Assembly (NCBI GenBank): GCA_002722055.1
Contig: PBKD01000007.1
Span: forward strand, 1 to 64,000
Source of the DNA: Rhodospirillaceae bacterium
Lineage (GTDB): Bacteria; Pseudomonadota; Alphaproteobacteria; SHVP01
Direction of reading: 5' to 3'
Length of the DNA stretch: 64,000 nucleotides
Position 1 is the first letter of the stretch. Every line of letters starts with the position of its first letter. The notes under the pieces were generated by a model. It was not told the origin of the DNA. It saw only the letters and a program-made list of their open reading frames with translations, and did no database searches. The translations under genes and the position numbers were made by a program. Shown piece by piece: positions 52,112 to 63,157 of the stretch.

Positions 52112-52828
52112 ATGGCTTTTTCAAAAAATATCAGACTTTTTACTGAACAGGATATTTTGCAAAATGTAAATATCAATTTAGTTGACCGAAATATAAATTA
52201 TCTAAAAAATGTGATGCGATGTAAAGACGGTGATTACATTAGATTGTTTAATGGCAGAGACGGAGAGTGGTTATGCGAGTTAATGGATATACAAAGCAGG
52301 CCTTTTGTTGTTCCTCGTAAAATTTTTTTATCTCAAAATTCTCAAAAAAAAGATAGTATTTGGGTAATATTTTCTTTAATCAAAAGCTCAAGGTCAAAAA
52401 TTTTAATCGAAAAAGCAACAGAGTTAGGTGCCTCAAAAATTATTGCTATTAAAGCTGCTAGATCAAATGTAAAATCAATTAATTTATCCAAAGCAACACT
52501 AACTTCTATTGAATCAGCAGAACAATGTGGTAGAATAACTGTACCTCAATTAAAATATTATAATTCGTTCGGTTCCCTTTTTCAAAAGTGGCCTAGTGGG
52601 AGGTCATTTATTTGGGGAGATAAAAATTCTAATTATACAGATTCCAAAATATTTATAAATATTGGTGGTTTGATAATTGGTCCTGAGGGTGGTTTTGTGG
52701 AAGAGGAGATTAAATTGTTTCAAAGTTTTTCTAAATCTCAATCATTTTCGTTAGGTGAGTTGACACTACGATCAGAAACTGCAGCTGTAGTAATGATATC
52801 AATATGGAAATTAATAAATAAATTATAA
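52112..52828 (+). CDS. rsmE: 16S rRNA (uracil-1498-N3)-methyltransferase RsmE
   Basis: The 238-residue SPOUT-class methyltransferase starts MAFSKNIRLF at ATG 52112. An N-terminal PUA-like part has HYLKNVMR-type NYLKNVMRCKDGD, and the C-terminal knot has LIGPEGGFVEEEI and LGELTLRSETAAV, the SAM-binding signature. It modifies U1498 of 16S rRNA. A longer frame starting upstream would add a hydrophobic leader unlike the family and overlap ubiA. It is followed 23 bp later by gshA, an arrangement common in alphaproteobacteria. Confidence 0.92.
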   Translation: MAFSKNIRLFTEQDILQNVNINLVDRNINYLKNVMRCKDGDYIRLFNGRDGEWLCELMDIQSRPFVVPRKIFLSQNSQKKDSIWVIFSLIKSSRSKILIEKATELGASKIIAIKAARSNVKSINLSKATLTSIESAEQCGRITVPQLKYYNSFGSLFQKWPSGRSFIWGDKNSNYTDSKIFINIGGLIIGPEGGFVEEEIKLFQSFSKSQSFSLGELTLRSETAAVVMISIWKLINKL

Positions 52829-52851
52829 TTACTCAAAATATAATATTAATT

Positions 52852-54201
52852 ATGGCTGACATACTTATAGAAGATTATTATCAATTAGCTGATTATTTCC
52901 AGGCAGGTTGTAAACCAATTTCAGAGTGGAAAGTGGGAACAGAGCATGAAAAATTTGGTTTTATAAAAGAAAGCCAAAAGCCTATAAGTTACTATGGGGA
53001 TCAGGGTATATTAAAGATTTTAAACGGACTAGTTGGTTTAGGTTGGAATCCTAAATACGAGAATAATAATATTATTGCTCTATCTCTGGGCAAACAATCA
53101 ATAACATTAGAGCCGGGGGGGCAATTAGAATTATCCGGTGCTCCCTTAGGCAGTATTCATGAAACGTGTGTAGAAGTTAACTCTCATTTGTCTCAATTAA
53201 GGTCAGTATCTGAAAAAATTGGAGTAGGTTTCATTGGTATTGGATTCCACCCTGTTCTCAAATTAGATGAAGTGCCCTTAATGCCAAAGAGTAGATATAA
53301 AATTATGAAAAATTATATGCCGAAAAAGGGCTTTCATGGATTAGATATGATGTTTAGAACTTGTACTGTTCAAACAAATTTAGATTACTCATCAGAGATT
53401 GATATGGTAAAAAAATTAAGAGTCTCATTAGCTCTACAACCGTTATCAACTGCTTTATTTGCTAATTCCCCTTTTCTAGAAGGTAGACTGTCTGGTTATA
53501 AATCTTTAAGATCCTATGTTTGGATGCATACAGATCAAGATAGGTGTGGTATGCTCCCTTTTGTTTTTGAAGAGGGAATGGGCTTTGAGTCCTATGTTAA
53601 TTATGCCCTAGATGTTCCAATGTATTTTGTAATTAGAGATGGAAATTTTATAAACGCTGAGGGTCAAACATTTCGGGATTTCATGAAGGGTTCACTTAAA
53701 TGTTTGCCAAATGAAATGCCATTAATTAGTGATTGGGAGAACCATTTAAGCACTTTATTTCCAGAGGTAAGGTTAAAAAAATTTTTAGAAATGCGTGGAG
53801 CAGATGCAGGTAATTGGTCAAGTTTGTGCGCTAATCCTGCGTTTTGGGTTGGATTGTTGTATGATGAGAATTGCCTCAACGAAGCATATGAATTGATTTC
53901 AGATTTCTCAATTAATGAAATTTTAAGTATGAGAGAGAATGTGCCTACCCATGGTTTAAAAACAAAAATAAAATCAAAACTTACAATGAATGATTTAGCT
54001 GAAAAAGTTTTGAAAATCTCAAAAAAAGGGCTGAAAAACAGAAAAATCTTTGACTCTTCAGGTAATGATGAAAGTATATTTCTCGAAGTAATTATTCAAA
54101 GACAAAAAGAATGTAATTCACCTGCTGATAAACTGATTGAATTATTTAATAGTGAATGGTCAGAGTCTATTGGAAAGATATTTGAAGAAAATATGGCTTA
54201 A
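52852..54201 (+). CDS. gshA: Glutamate-cysteine ligase, plant/alphaproteobacterial type
   Basis: The 449-residue enzyme has the N-terminal KVGTEHEKFGF with metal-binding Glu residues, SITLEPGGQLELSGAPL, and MPKSRYKIMKNYMP. It matches the class 3 (plant-type) glutamate-cysteine ligase shared by alphaproteobacteria and plants, not the E. coli type. It makes gamma-glutamylcysteine, the first step to glutathione. Cys positions resembling those that form regulatory disulfides in plants were not mapped. Its stop overlaps the convergent tldD stop by four bases. It starts 23 bp behind rsmE. Confidence 0.93.
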   Translation: MADILIEDYYQLADYFQAGCKPISEWKVGTEHEKFGFIKESQKPISYYGDQGILKILNGLVGLGWNPKYENNNIIALSLGKQSITLEPGGQLELSGAPLGSIHETCVEVNSHLSQLRSVSEKIGVGFIGIGFHPVLKLDEVPLMPKSRYKIMKNYMPKKGFHGLDMMFRTCTVQTNLDYSSEIDMVKKLRVSLALQPLSTALFANSPFLEGRLSGYKSLRSYVWMHTDQDRCGMLPFVFEEGMGFESYVNYALDVPMYFVIRDGNFINAEGQTFRDFMKGSLKCLPNEMPLISDWENHLSTLFPEVRLKKFLEMRGADAGNWSSLCANPAFWVGLLYDENCLNEAYELISDFSINEILSMRENVPTHGLKTKIKSKLTMNDLAEKVLKISKKGLKNRKIFDSSGNDESIFLEVIIQRQKECNSPADKLIELFNSEWSESIGKIFEENMA

Positions 54202-55631
54202 CTAGTATTTGTTCCGCCTACGGTTAGTCCATCAATTTTTAGAGAAGGTTGTCCTACACCGACTGGAACTCCTTGCCCATTTTTACCGCATGTTCCTACT
54301 CCCGGATCTAATTGCATATCATCGCCAATGCCTGATATTTTCGTAAGTATATCTGGACCGTTGCCAATCAATGTTGCTCCTTTAACAGGACGTTTAATCT
54401 TACCATTTTTTATCTCATAAGCTTCAGTACAAGAAAAAACAAACTTTCCTGATGTTATATCGACCTGTCCGCCTCCAAAATTTACAGCATAGAGACCATT
54501 TTTCACACTTGATAATAATTCATCTCTTTTTTGTGTTCCATTTAACATATAAGTATTTGTCATTCTTGGCATTGGGACGTGAGCATAAGATTCTCTTCTT
54601 CCGTTTCCAGTGGGATGCATACCCATGAGTCTTGCATTTAGTCTATCGTGAATATACCCAGTTAAAATTCCATCTTCAATTAATGTAGTGCACTGAGTTG
54701 GTGTTCCTTCATCATCTATTGTTAAAGAACCTCTTCTATCTTTTATTGTCCCATCATCTACGACTGTTACACCTTTAGCAGCTATTCTTTTCCCCATTAA
54801 GTCAGAAAAAGCAGATGTTTTTTTTCTATTAAAATCACCTTCGAGCCCATGACCAATAGCTTCATGCAAAAGGATTCCAGGCCAACCTGGGCCTAAAATA
54901 ACAGTCATTTCTCCTGCTGGAGCACCAATAGAGTCCATATTAACTTTTGCTTGCCGAATTGCCTCGTTCACACTTTTTTTCCATAAATCGGGTTTAATCC
55001 ATTCAGCCAGTTCAGACCTACCCCCTATTCCATATGAGCCAACCTCTTGTCTCGTCCCATCACCGACAACTATTTGAACATTAAGTCTGACTAATGGCCT
55101 TATATCATCATAAATTTCACCATCTGCTCTGAGAATTTTTATAGCTTGCCAGGAACTAGTTAAGGAAGCTGAAACTTGTTTAACTAAATTATCATTTGAC
55201 CTGGCATAAGAATTAATATCTTCAAGAACTTTAATTTTTTTACTAAATTCAATTTCATTCACAGGGTTTATATTGCTGTATAATTTTTTATTAGTTTTTT
55301 CAGGAGAAATTTCTATATTACCCGAGTGTCCAGCTTTAACATTATTAATTGTCTCAATAGCTCTTTTAATGGAGATGTCACTTATTTGAGAAGAGTGAGC
55401 GTAAGCTGTTGATTCCCCTACGACACCTCTTAGTCCAAAACCTTTTTCAATATCATAATTAGCTGATTTAATTCTATTATCGTCTAAAAGAAGGGCGTCA
55501 GATTGTTTGTATTCTAGGTACAATTCTCCATCATCTAAATGATTTAGCGCTAAATTTGTGTAATTTGTTAATTTTCCTTCATCCAAATCTGTGTTTGAAA
55601 AAAAGAGTTTTTCTGGATGATAATCGCTCAT
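54198..55631 (-). CDS. tldD: Metalloprotease TldD
   Basis: The 477-residue protein has the zinc motif HEAIGHGLEGDFN (HExxxH) and the family segments GRRESYAHVPMPRMTNTYM, GGGQVDITSGKFVFSCTEAYEI and DPGVGTCGKNGQGVPVGVGQP. It is the catalytic partner of PmbA, encoded at 47457-48812. The pair trims peptides and, in other bacteria, matures modified peptide antibiotics. It is the last - strand gene before the cox operon. In alphaproteobacteria tldD next to coxB is a common arrangement. No terminator is seen on either side. Confidence 0.94.
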   Translation of the reverse strand: MSDYHPEKLFFSNTDLDEGKLTNYTNLALNHLDDGELYLEYKQSDALLLDDNRIKSANYDIEKGFGLRGVVGESTAYAHSSQISDISIKRAIETINNVKAGHSGNIEISPEKTNKKLYSNINPVNEIEFSKKIKVLEDINSYARSNDNLVKQVSASLTSSWQAIKILRADGEIYDDIRPLVRLNVQIVVGDGTRQEVGSYGIGGRSELAEWIKPDLWKKSVNEAIRQAKVNMDSIGAPAGEMTVILGPGWPGILLHEAIGHGLEGDFNRKKTSAFSDLMGKRIAAKGVTVVDDGTIKDRRGSLTIDDEGTPTQCTTLIEDGILTGYIHDRLNARLMGMHPTGNGRRESYAHVPMPRMTNTYMLNGTQKRDELLSSVKNGLYAVNFGGGQVDITSGKFVFSCTEAYEIKNGKIKRPVKGATLIGNGPDILTKISGIGDDMQLDPGVGTCGKNGQGVPVGVGQPSLKIDGLTVGGTNTS

Positions 55632-55874
55632 TTTACACTCTAAATACCAATTATTTATGGATTTTTTATAAAATTACAAGAAGATTTATGCTAAAATAGC
55701 CTCAAAAAGTGACTAAAAAATAGAAATTATATTATATTTTTTTTTTTTGATCTAGGTGTTGAGTTATAAAAAAAATTATTTAAATCTATAGCATAAGTAT
55801 TTAATCATTTTTTTTCTTAACTAGACTGGTTTTATTGTTGTTTCTTATGTAAAAGTTATAGTTATAGATTTTAT

Positions 55875-58363
<2,489 letters not shown>

Positions 58364-58375
58364 TTTTGAGGGTTA

Positions 58376-59308
58376 ATGGTTGATTCACTTATAAGTCAGA
58401 CTCCAAAACTAAATGACCATTCTTCAGCAGTCAAATCAGAATGGTTTGATTACTTCAGGCTATTGAAGCCAAGGGTGATGTCTCTAGTGGTTTTTAGTGG
58501 GCTGATAGGCATGGCTATCGCTCCAGGAAGTATTCATTTTGTTACGGGTTTTATTGCGATAATTTCTATAGCTCTTGGTGCTGGTGCAGCTGGCGCTATA
58601 AACATGTGGTATGAATCAGACATAGATGCTCTTATGCAAAGAACTAAAAATAGGCCAATCCCCTCAGGGAGGGTTGTTAGAGAAGAAGCCCTGTCACTTG
58701 GTATTATTGTTGCTGGTGCAGCAGTAATAATAATGGGCCTTTTAGTCAATATAGTTTCTGCAATTTTACTACTCCTTACAATCGCTTTTTATGTATTCAT
58801 ATATACAATGCTTCTGAAAAGAAGAACTTCACAAAATATAGTTATCGGAGGTGCGGCTGGTTCACTACCCCCAGTTATTGGGTGGTCAGCTGTAACAGGT
58901 TCTATAGATTTCTTTCCTATATTAATATTCACAATTATATTCTTTTGGACTCCTCCTCATTTCTGGGCATTGTCATTATACAATCATTTAGATTATAAAA
59001 AAGCTGGTATTCCAATGTTGCCTGTAGTAGCAGGTTTGAGAAAAACAGTTACATATATTTTAATTTATGCATTTTTACTTTTACCAATAAGTATTATGCC
59101 ATGGTTTTTTGGATATTTAGGAACGCTTTATTTATCTACTGCTATATTGCTTGGGTTAATTTTTTTATTAAGAGCAGTTCAAGTTCTTAAAAAAATAAAC
59201 AAAGATGCAAATACGTTTGAACAGGCAGCGAAGAAACTATTCAATTACTCTATTTTTTATCTCTTTATATTGTTGTTATCTGTATATTTTGACTCAAGTT
59301 TAATTTAG
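58376..59308 (+). CDS. ctaB: Protoheme IX farnesyltransferase (haem O synthase)
   Basis: The 310-residue UbiA-superfamily prenyltransferase has about eight to nine spans. The Asp-rich motif in NMWYESDIDALMQRTKNRP and the second region YNHLDYKKAGIPMLPVV are diagnostic of CtaB/CyoE. It converts haem B to haem O, the precursor of haem A in the coxA product. Placement between coxA and ctaG is usual in alphaproteobacteria. A haem A synthase (ctaA) is not in the window. The start ATG 58376 lies 12 bp behind coxA. Confidence 0.95.
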   Translation: MVDSLISQTPKLNDHSSAVKSEWFDYFRLLKPRVMSLVVFSGLIGMAIAPGSIHFVTGFIAIISIALGAGAAGAINMWYESDIDALMQRTKNRPIPSGRVVREEALSLGIIVAGAAVIIMGLLVNIVSAILLLLTIAFYVFIYTMLLKRRTSQNIVIGGAAGSLPPVIGWSAVTGSIDFFPILIFTIIFFWTPPHFWALSLYNHLDYKKAGIPMLPVVAGLRKTVTYILIYAFLLLPISIMPWFFGYLGTLYLSTAILLGLIFLLRAVQVLKKINKDANTFEQAAKKLFNYSIFYLFILLLSVYFDSSLI

Positions 59309-59315
59309 GTTTTTT

Positions 59316-59435
59316 ATGCCACTAAGTGAAAGACATAAGAAAAATAGAAAAAAAAATGTAGTAGTTGCTTTATGTTTAATAGCTTTTGTTATTTTGATTT
59401 ATTTAGGTTCAGTAGTTAAATCTGGCGGTGGGTAG
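59316..59435 (+). CDS. Small single-span membrane protein of the cox operon (CoxF-like position)
   Basis: A 39-residue protein from ATG 59316 to TAG 59433-59435 has a basic N-terminus (SERHKKNRKKN), one hydrophobic helix (about residues 15-34) and the tail SVVKSGGG. AGG lies about six bases upstream of the ATG. In alphaproteobacterial cox operons a small CoxF-like ORF commonly lies between ctaB and ctaG, and this fits that position. Assignment rests on location, size and topology only. It probably aids oxidase assembly. The ctaG ATG begins two bases after its stop. Confidence 0.7.
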   Translation: MPLSERHKKNRKKNVVVALCLIAFVILIYLGSVVKSGGG

Positions 59436-59437
59436 TA

Positions 59438-60064
59438 ATGAGAAAAGAGAATAGAATTAGGGTAACCGCCTTATCATCCTTTCTAGTAGTTTTTATTATG
59501 ATTGGAGCAGCATATGCAGCTGTACCTTTGTATAAATTGTTTTGTCAAGTAACCGGTTTCGCTGGTACAACGCAAAAAGCTAACTCATTACCTATAGATA
59601 TCTCAGATAGGGTTATTAGGGTACAATTTGATGCTAATGTTGGCAAAGGGCTTTCATGGGATTTTTCTCCTGCTCAGCGAGAGGTTAGTATAAAGATAGG
59701 TGAAGAGGGTATAGCTTTTTATACAGCTAAAAATCTAACCAATAAACATATCAAAGGTTCAGCAGTTTTTAACGTTACTCCCCCAAAGGCAGGTTATTAC
59801 TTTAGTAAGATTGATTGTTTTTGTTTTCAAGAGCAAACATTAGCGCCTGGTGAAGAAGTTAGGATGCCTGTAACTTTTTTTATCAACCCAGAGATCATTG
59901 AAGAGCCTGATATGGATGATATAAAAATTATTACACTTTCATATACCTTCTTTGAGCAAATCGAAGATAATCAAGATTTAACAGAAGATTCTTCTGTTGA
60001 TTTATTTAATAACATGCTATTAAAATCTTACGTTTCAATGAAAAAGGAGCCTTATAATGGCTGA
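59438..60064 (+). CDS. ctaG: Cytochrome c oxidase copper chaperone CtaG/Cox11
   Basis: The 208-residue protein has one N-terminal membrane anchor (residues about 9-30, LSSFLVVFIMIGAAYAAVPLY) with the conserved CQVTGF after it (Cys36). The periplasmic beta-domain carries the copper site CFCFQEQ (C127, C129). It delivers copper to the CuB centre of coxA. The 3' end overlaps the coxC start by eight bases. The length and topology match Cox11 proteins of alphaproteobacteria and mitochondria. Confidence 0.94.
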   Translation: MRKENRIRVTALSSFLVVFIMIGAAYAAVPLYKLFCQVTGFAGTTQKANSLPIDISDRVIRVQFDANVGKGLSWDFSPAQREVSIKIGEEGIAFYTAKNLTNKHIKGSAVFNVTPPKAGYYFSKIDCFCFQEQTLAPGEEVRMPVTFFINPEIIEEPDMDDIKIITLSYTFFEQIEDNQDLTEDSSVDLFNNMLLKSYVSMKKEPYNG

Positions 60065-60869
60065 AGGCCACTCAAGAGATCATAGTTATCATTTAGTTGA
60101 CCCAAGCCCGTGGCCTATAGTTGGAGCTTTTGCTGCTTTTATACTAACTTTAGGAATGGTTTTGTGGTTCCATGATGTTACAATTTGGGTCTTCATTATC
60201 GGAGCTGTTATTACTGCATATGTTTTTCTTGTTTGGTTTAGAGATATAATTAAGGAAGGGGAACATCAAGGTTTTCATACTCCAGTTGTACAGCTTGGCC
60301 TTAGGTATGGTATGGTGCTTTTTATTGCTTCAGAAGTAATGTTTTTCGCTGCTTGGTTCTGGGCATACTATAATGCAGCCCTTTTTCCAACTGAAACTAT
60401 GGGAGGGACATGGCCGCCTGAGGGTGTATTGACTTTTAATCCATGGGACCTACCTCTGCTTAATACCTTAATTTTACTTCTTTCATCTACAACAGTTACG
60501 ATTGCACATCACGCATTAAGAAATGGTAATTATGCCGGTCTTAAAATCTGGCTTTGGGTAACGGTACTTCTGGGAATAAGTTTTACAGGTTGTCAAATTT
60601 TAGAGTATGTTGAAGCTCCATTTCCTTTTGGTCAAGGTGCGTATGGATCAACTTTTTTTATGGCTACTGGTTTCCATGGGGCACATGTTATAATTGGAAC
60701 TATATGCTTGTTAGTTTGTTTAATTAGGGCTTATGCAGGACATTTTAAACCTGATCACCATTTTGGGTTGGAGGCTGCTGCTTGGTATTGGCATTTTGTT
60801 GATGTGGTCTGGATATTCCTTTTCTGTTCAATTTACTGGTATGGTGTGGGTCCTATAGCACATCATTAA
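60057..60869 (+). CDS. coxC: Cytochrome c oxidase subunit III
   Basis: The 270-residue membrane protein has seven spans. FASEVMFFAAWFWAYY-type sequence (IASEVMFFAAWFWAYYNA) and FHGAHVIIGT with WYWHFVDVVWIFLF are diagnostic of subunit III. It stabilises subunit I and assists proton uptake in the aa3 oxidase. Its ATG (60057) lies within the last codons of ctaG, with AAGGAG eight bases upstream, so translation is coupled but also has its own ribosome binding site. A 153-bp AT-rich gap follows before the surf1 gene; relatives often have a DUF983 gene there, which is absent. Confidence 0.96.
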   Translation: MAEGHSRDHSYHLVDPSPWPIVGAFAAFILTLGMVLWFHDVTIWVFIIGAVITAYVFLVWFRDIIKEGEHQGFHTPVVQLGLRYGMVLFIASEVMFFAAWFWAYYNAALFPTETMGGTWPPEGVLTFNPWDLPLLNTLILLLSSTTVTIAHHALRNGNYAGLKIWLWVTVLLGISFTGCQILEYVEAPFPFGQGAYGSTFFMATGFHGAHVIIGTICLLVCLIRAYAGHFKPDHHFGLEAAAWYWHFVDVVWIFLFCSIYWYGVGPIAHH

Positions 60870-61022
60870 GTAATTATTGACTGAAACATTGATTTATAAA
60901 TTATGTATAATTTTATCTTAAATGAATTTTCTTCTTTTAAAAAAATAACTCAAATTTTTTTATGAGAATTTACATCATTTTGCAATATCAAATTAAAACC
61001 AATTTTTGAAATAAATATTATT

Positions 61023-61730
61023 ATGAAATACCTAACTGATTTCCGGCCAACTTTATGGTCTACAATTTTCGCATTTATTGGTCTTATTTTTTTGTTTGCT
61101 TTGGGGACTTGGCAATTAGATAGATTAGAGTGGAAGAATAATCTTATATTCGAACGCCAAAGCCATTTAAATGATGATCCCATATTATTTAACGGAGATA
61201 TTAAAGAATTAAATGATACATTTTGGAAACCTGTTGAGGTAAAAGGAGTTTACATGCATGATAAGGAGTTATATCTTGCTGCCCGTTCTATGAGAGGTAA
61301 TGTAGGTTTCCATGTTCTGACTCCTTTTCGTTTGTCTAATGGAAGAAATGTTCTTATTAACAGAGGTTGGGTGCCACGAGAAAAAAAAGATCCTATATCA
61401 AGGATAGAATCTAAGTATACAGGCTCTGTTAAGTTGATAGGAATAGTTACCCCTGGATTTAAAAAAGGCTTTTTTTCGCCAAAAAATGACTTGTCTAAAA
61501 ATGTTTGGTTATATGTTGATTATACAGAAATGAGTAGTGCAGTTGGAATGGAATTACAAAAATTTGTTATTGATGCAAAAGAGAATGGAAAGGGAGGCTT
61601 TCCTATTGGATCTCAAACTAGGATAAACATGCCCAACGATCATTTGCAGTATGCTGTCACATGGTATTTATTAGGTTTAACATTAGTATTCGTTTGGTTT
61701 TTTTGGAACAAAAATAGACTAAAGTCATAA
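61023..61730 (+). CDS. SURF1-family cytochrome oxidase assembly protein
   Basis: The 235-residue protein has two membrane helices, one near the N-terminus (about 13-30) and one near the C-terminus (about 208-228). A soluble domain between them has LGTWQLDRLEWK, VLINRGWVPREKKDP and LQYAVTWYLLG, all hallmarks of SURF1/Shy1. It assists haem a insertion into coxA. It is the last cox-linked gene. Its stop lies one base from the stop of the convergent dCTP deaminase-like gene. No Shine-Dalgarno sequence is clear before ATG 61023. Confidence 0.93.
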   Translation: MKYLTDFRPTLWSTIFAFIGLIFLFALGTWQLDRLEWKNNLIFERQSHLNDDPILFNGDIKELNDTFWKPVEVKGVYMHDKELYLAARSMRGNVGFHVLTPFRLSNGRNVLINRGWVPREKKDPISRIESKYTGSVKLIGIVTPGFKKGFFSPKNDLSKNVWLYVDYTEMSSAVGMELQKFVIDAKENGKGGFPIGSQTRINMPNDHLQYAVTWYLLGLTLVFVWFFWNKNRLKS

Positions 61731-61731
61731 G

Positions 61732-62925
61732 CTAAATACTATTCTTAAAGTGTTTTGAGAGTTTTAAATTTTGAGCTTGATAATTTGAATTAAGTTTTTC
61801 TGATCCATAACTTTTGTCAGGATTTTCGGTAAGTCTTTCATATATTATTCTACAAACTATTTGTCCATCTTCTAAAGTGAAAGGTAGCTCATAGGATCGA
61901 ACTTCTAATACAGCTTTTGATCCTTTTCCTCCAAGTGAGTGGTGGCCAAAGCCAGGATCAAAAAAGCCAGCATAATGTACTCTAAACTCTCCATGCAAAG
62001 GGTTAAATGCCGCCATTTCAGCCGCGTAATCAGGAGGGACAGTTACTGCCTCTTTAGAAACCAATATATAAAATGCATATGGGTCAAGAATTAAATTTTT
62101 ATTATTATTTACATAAATTTTTTCCCAAAAATTTTCAAGGTTGTATTCATTAACTTTATCTAGATCGATTAATGAAGTGTATTTTTTTGCTTTGTAACCT
62201 ATTATTGTATTGGTATTTTCGCCTGAAAGATCAACAGAAATTGGCACTCCATTTTTAATTCTCTTAGCAAATTCTTTGTCTGTGTATTTACTTTCAACAA
62301 GTTTTACCTTTTCATGAAGTCTCCTTGTTGCAGTATCATTAGGTCTTGGTGTGCCTCTTCTTAAACGCATCTGTAATAATTTAGTGCCTTTTGAAACAAT
62401 TACGCTAAATGTTCTAGGGCTAATTTCTGCATATAAAAAACCCTTATAACCCTCATTAATTCTATCAAACTCAACACCTTTGTCAGTAATCAATCTTGTA
62501 AAAACATCTACTCTTCCAATAGAACTCTTTGGGTTAGCAATCCCAGAAACTCTACTTGGTAGAACAACGCTTTCTTGAAGAGGCACAATATATACAGCTC
62601 CTCTTTCAAGCACATTGCCGCCCAATAAATCAATTTTGTGCATTCCTAATGTATCGATTTTTTGCATTACTGTAAAACTTTCACCTGGAAGGAAACTAGC
62701 TCTGACTCTATAAGCGTACCGGCTAAGTCGGAGGTCAATACTTGCAGGTTGAATTTGACTTTCTTCTATTTGGTCATCAAGTGAAAAAATAACTTTTTCG
62801 TTTATTAGATCTCTAAGCGTTTGAGATGGGAGAACACCAGTAGGGAATATGCCTGAATTACTTAAATCTTTATCCTCTAGGTTTTTATCTTTAAAGAGAT
62901 GATTATCTTTTGTAATTTTTTCCAT
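61732..62925 (-). CDS. dcd: Double-domain 2'-deoxycytidine 5'-triphosphate deaminase
   Basis: From ATG 62925 the protein has 397 residues, about twice the length of the common Dcd. Two dUTPase-fold halves are visible. The N-half has GVLPSQTLRDLI, QIQPASIDLRLSRYAYRV and GIANPKSSIGRVDVFTR; the C-half has AAEMAAFNPLHGEFRVHYAGFFDPGFG and EVRSYELPFTLEDGQIVC. Such tandem proteins are the alphaproteobacterial version. It makes dUTP from dCTP for thymidylate synthesis. The C-half carries the clearer DPGF-type motif; which half is active is not certain. ATG 62949 would add eight residues. Confidence 0.87.
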   Translation of the reverse strand: MEKITKDNHLFKDKNLEDKDLSNSGIFPTGVLPSQTLRDLINEKVIFSLDDQIEESQIQPASIDLRLSRYAYRVRASFLPGESFTVMQKIDTLGMHKIDLLGGNVLERGAVYIVPLQESVVLPSRVSGIANPKSSIGRVDVFTRLITDKGVEFDRINEGYKGFLYAEISPRTFSVIVSKGTKLLQMRLRRGTPRPNDTATRRLHEKVKLVESKYTDKEFAKRIKNGVPISVDLSGENTNTIIGYKAKKYTSLIDLDKVNEYNLENFWEKIYVNNNKNLILDPYAFYILVSKEAVTVPPDYAAEMAAFNPLHGEFRVHYAGFFDPGFGHHSLGGKGSKAVLEVRSYELPFTLEDGQIVCRIIYERLTENPDKSYGSEKLNSNYQAQNLKLSKHFKNSI

Positions 62926-63121
62926 ATTATATTTGAGATTCCTGTGCATAATGAGAGTAATATATCGTATAAAATAAACTAAAAAAAAATCTAATTTATA
63001 TTTAAAAATATGCCTAGAATAATAGCAAATTTTTTGATAAATGTTTACATAGATCCTTAAATAGATACATATAATTAGTTATTTATGCAATTTTAGCAGA
63101 TTTTTTTGGGGTATTTCAATA

Positions 63122-63157
63122 ATGTGTACTGTTTGTAATATTGGAGAAATTTTTTGA
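63122..63157 (+). other. Possible 11-codon leader reading frame before thrC
   Basis: ATG 63122 begins an 11-residue frame (MCTVCNIGEIF) whose TGA at 63155-63157 overlaps the TTG start of thrC by two bases. GGGG lies about ten bases upstream of the ATG. It contains one Thr and two Ile, too few for a classic attenuator leader. No terminator or antiterminator hairpin was found. It may be chance or may couple translation to thrC. Confidence 0.2.
63143..63146 (+). promoter_or_regulatory. Ribosome binding site for the thrC TTG start
   Basis: GGAG is followed by seven bases and then TTG 63154. No ATG lies at the conserved N-terminus of the protein, so this site decides the start. Confidence 0.6.

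Noticed and set aside
55737-55748. Run of 12 T upstream of coxB as a terminator for an upstream + strand transcript
   Set aside because: No GC-rich hairpin precedes it, and the upstream gene is on the other strand.
63044-63075. Promoter TTTACA...TATAAT upstream of thrC
   Set aside because: The boxes look good but the spacer is 20 bases, too long for a standard sigma-70 promoter in sequence this AT-rich.
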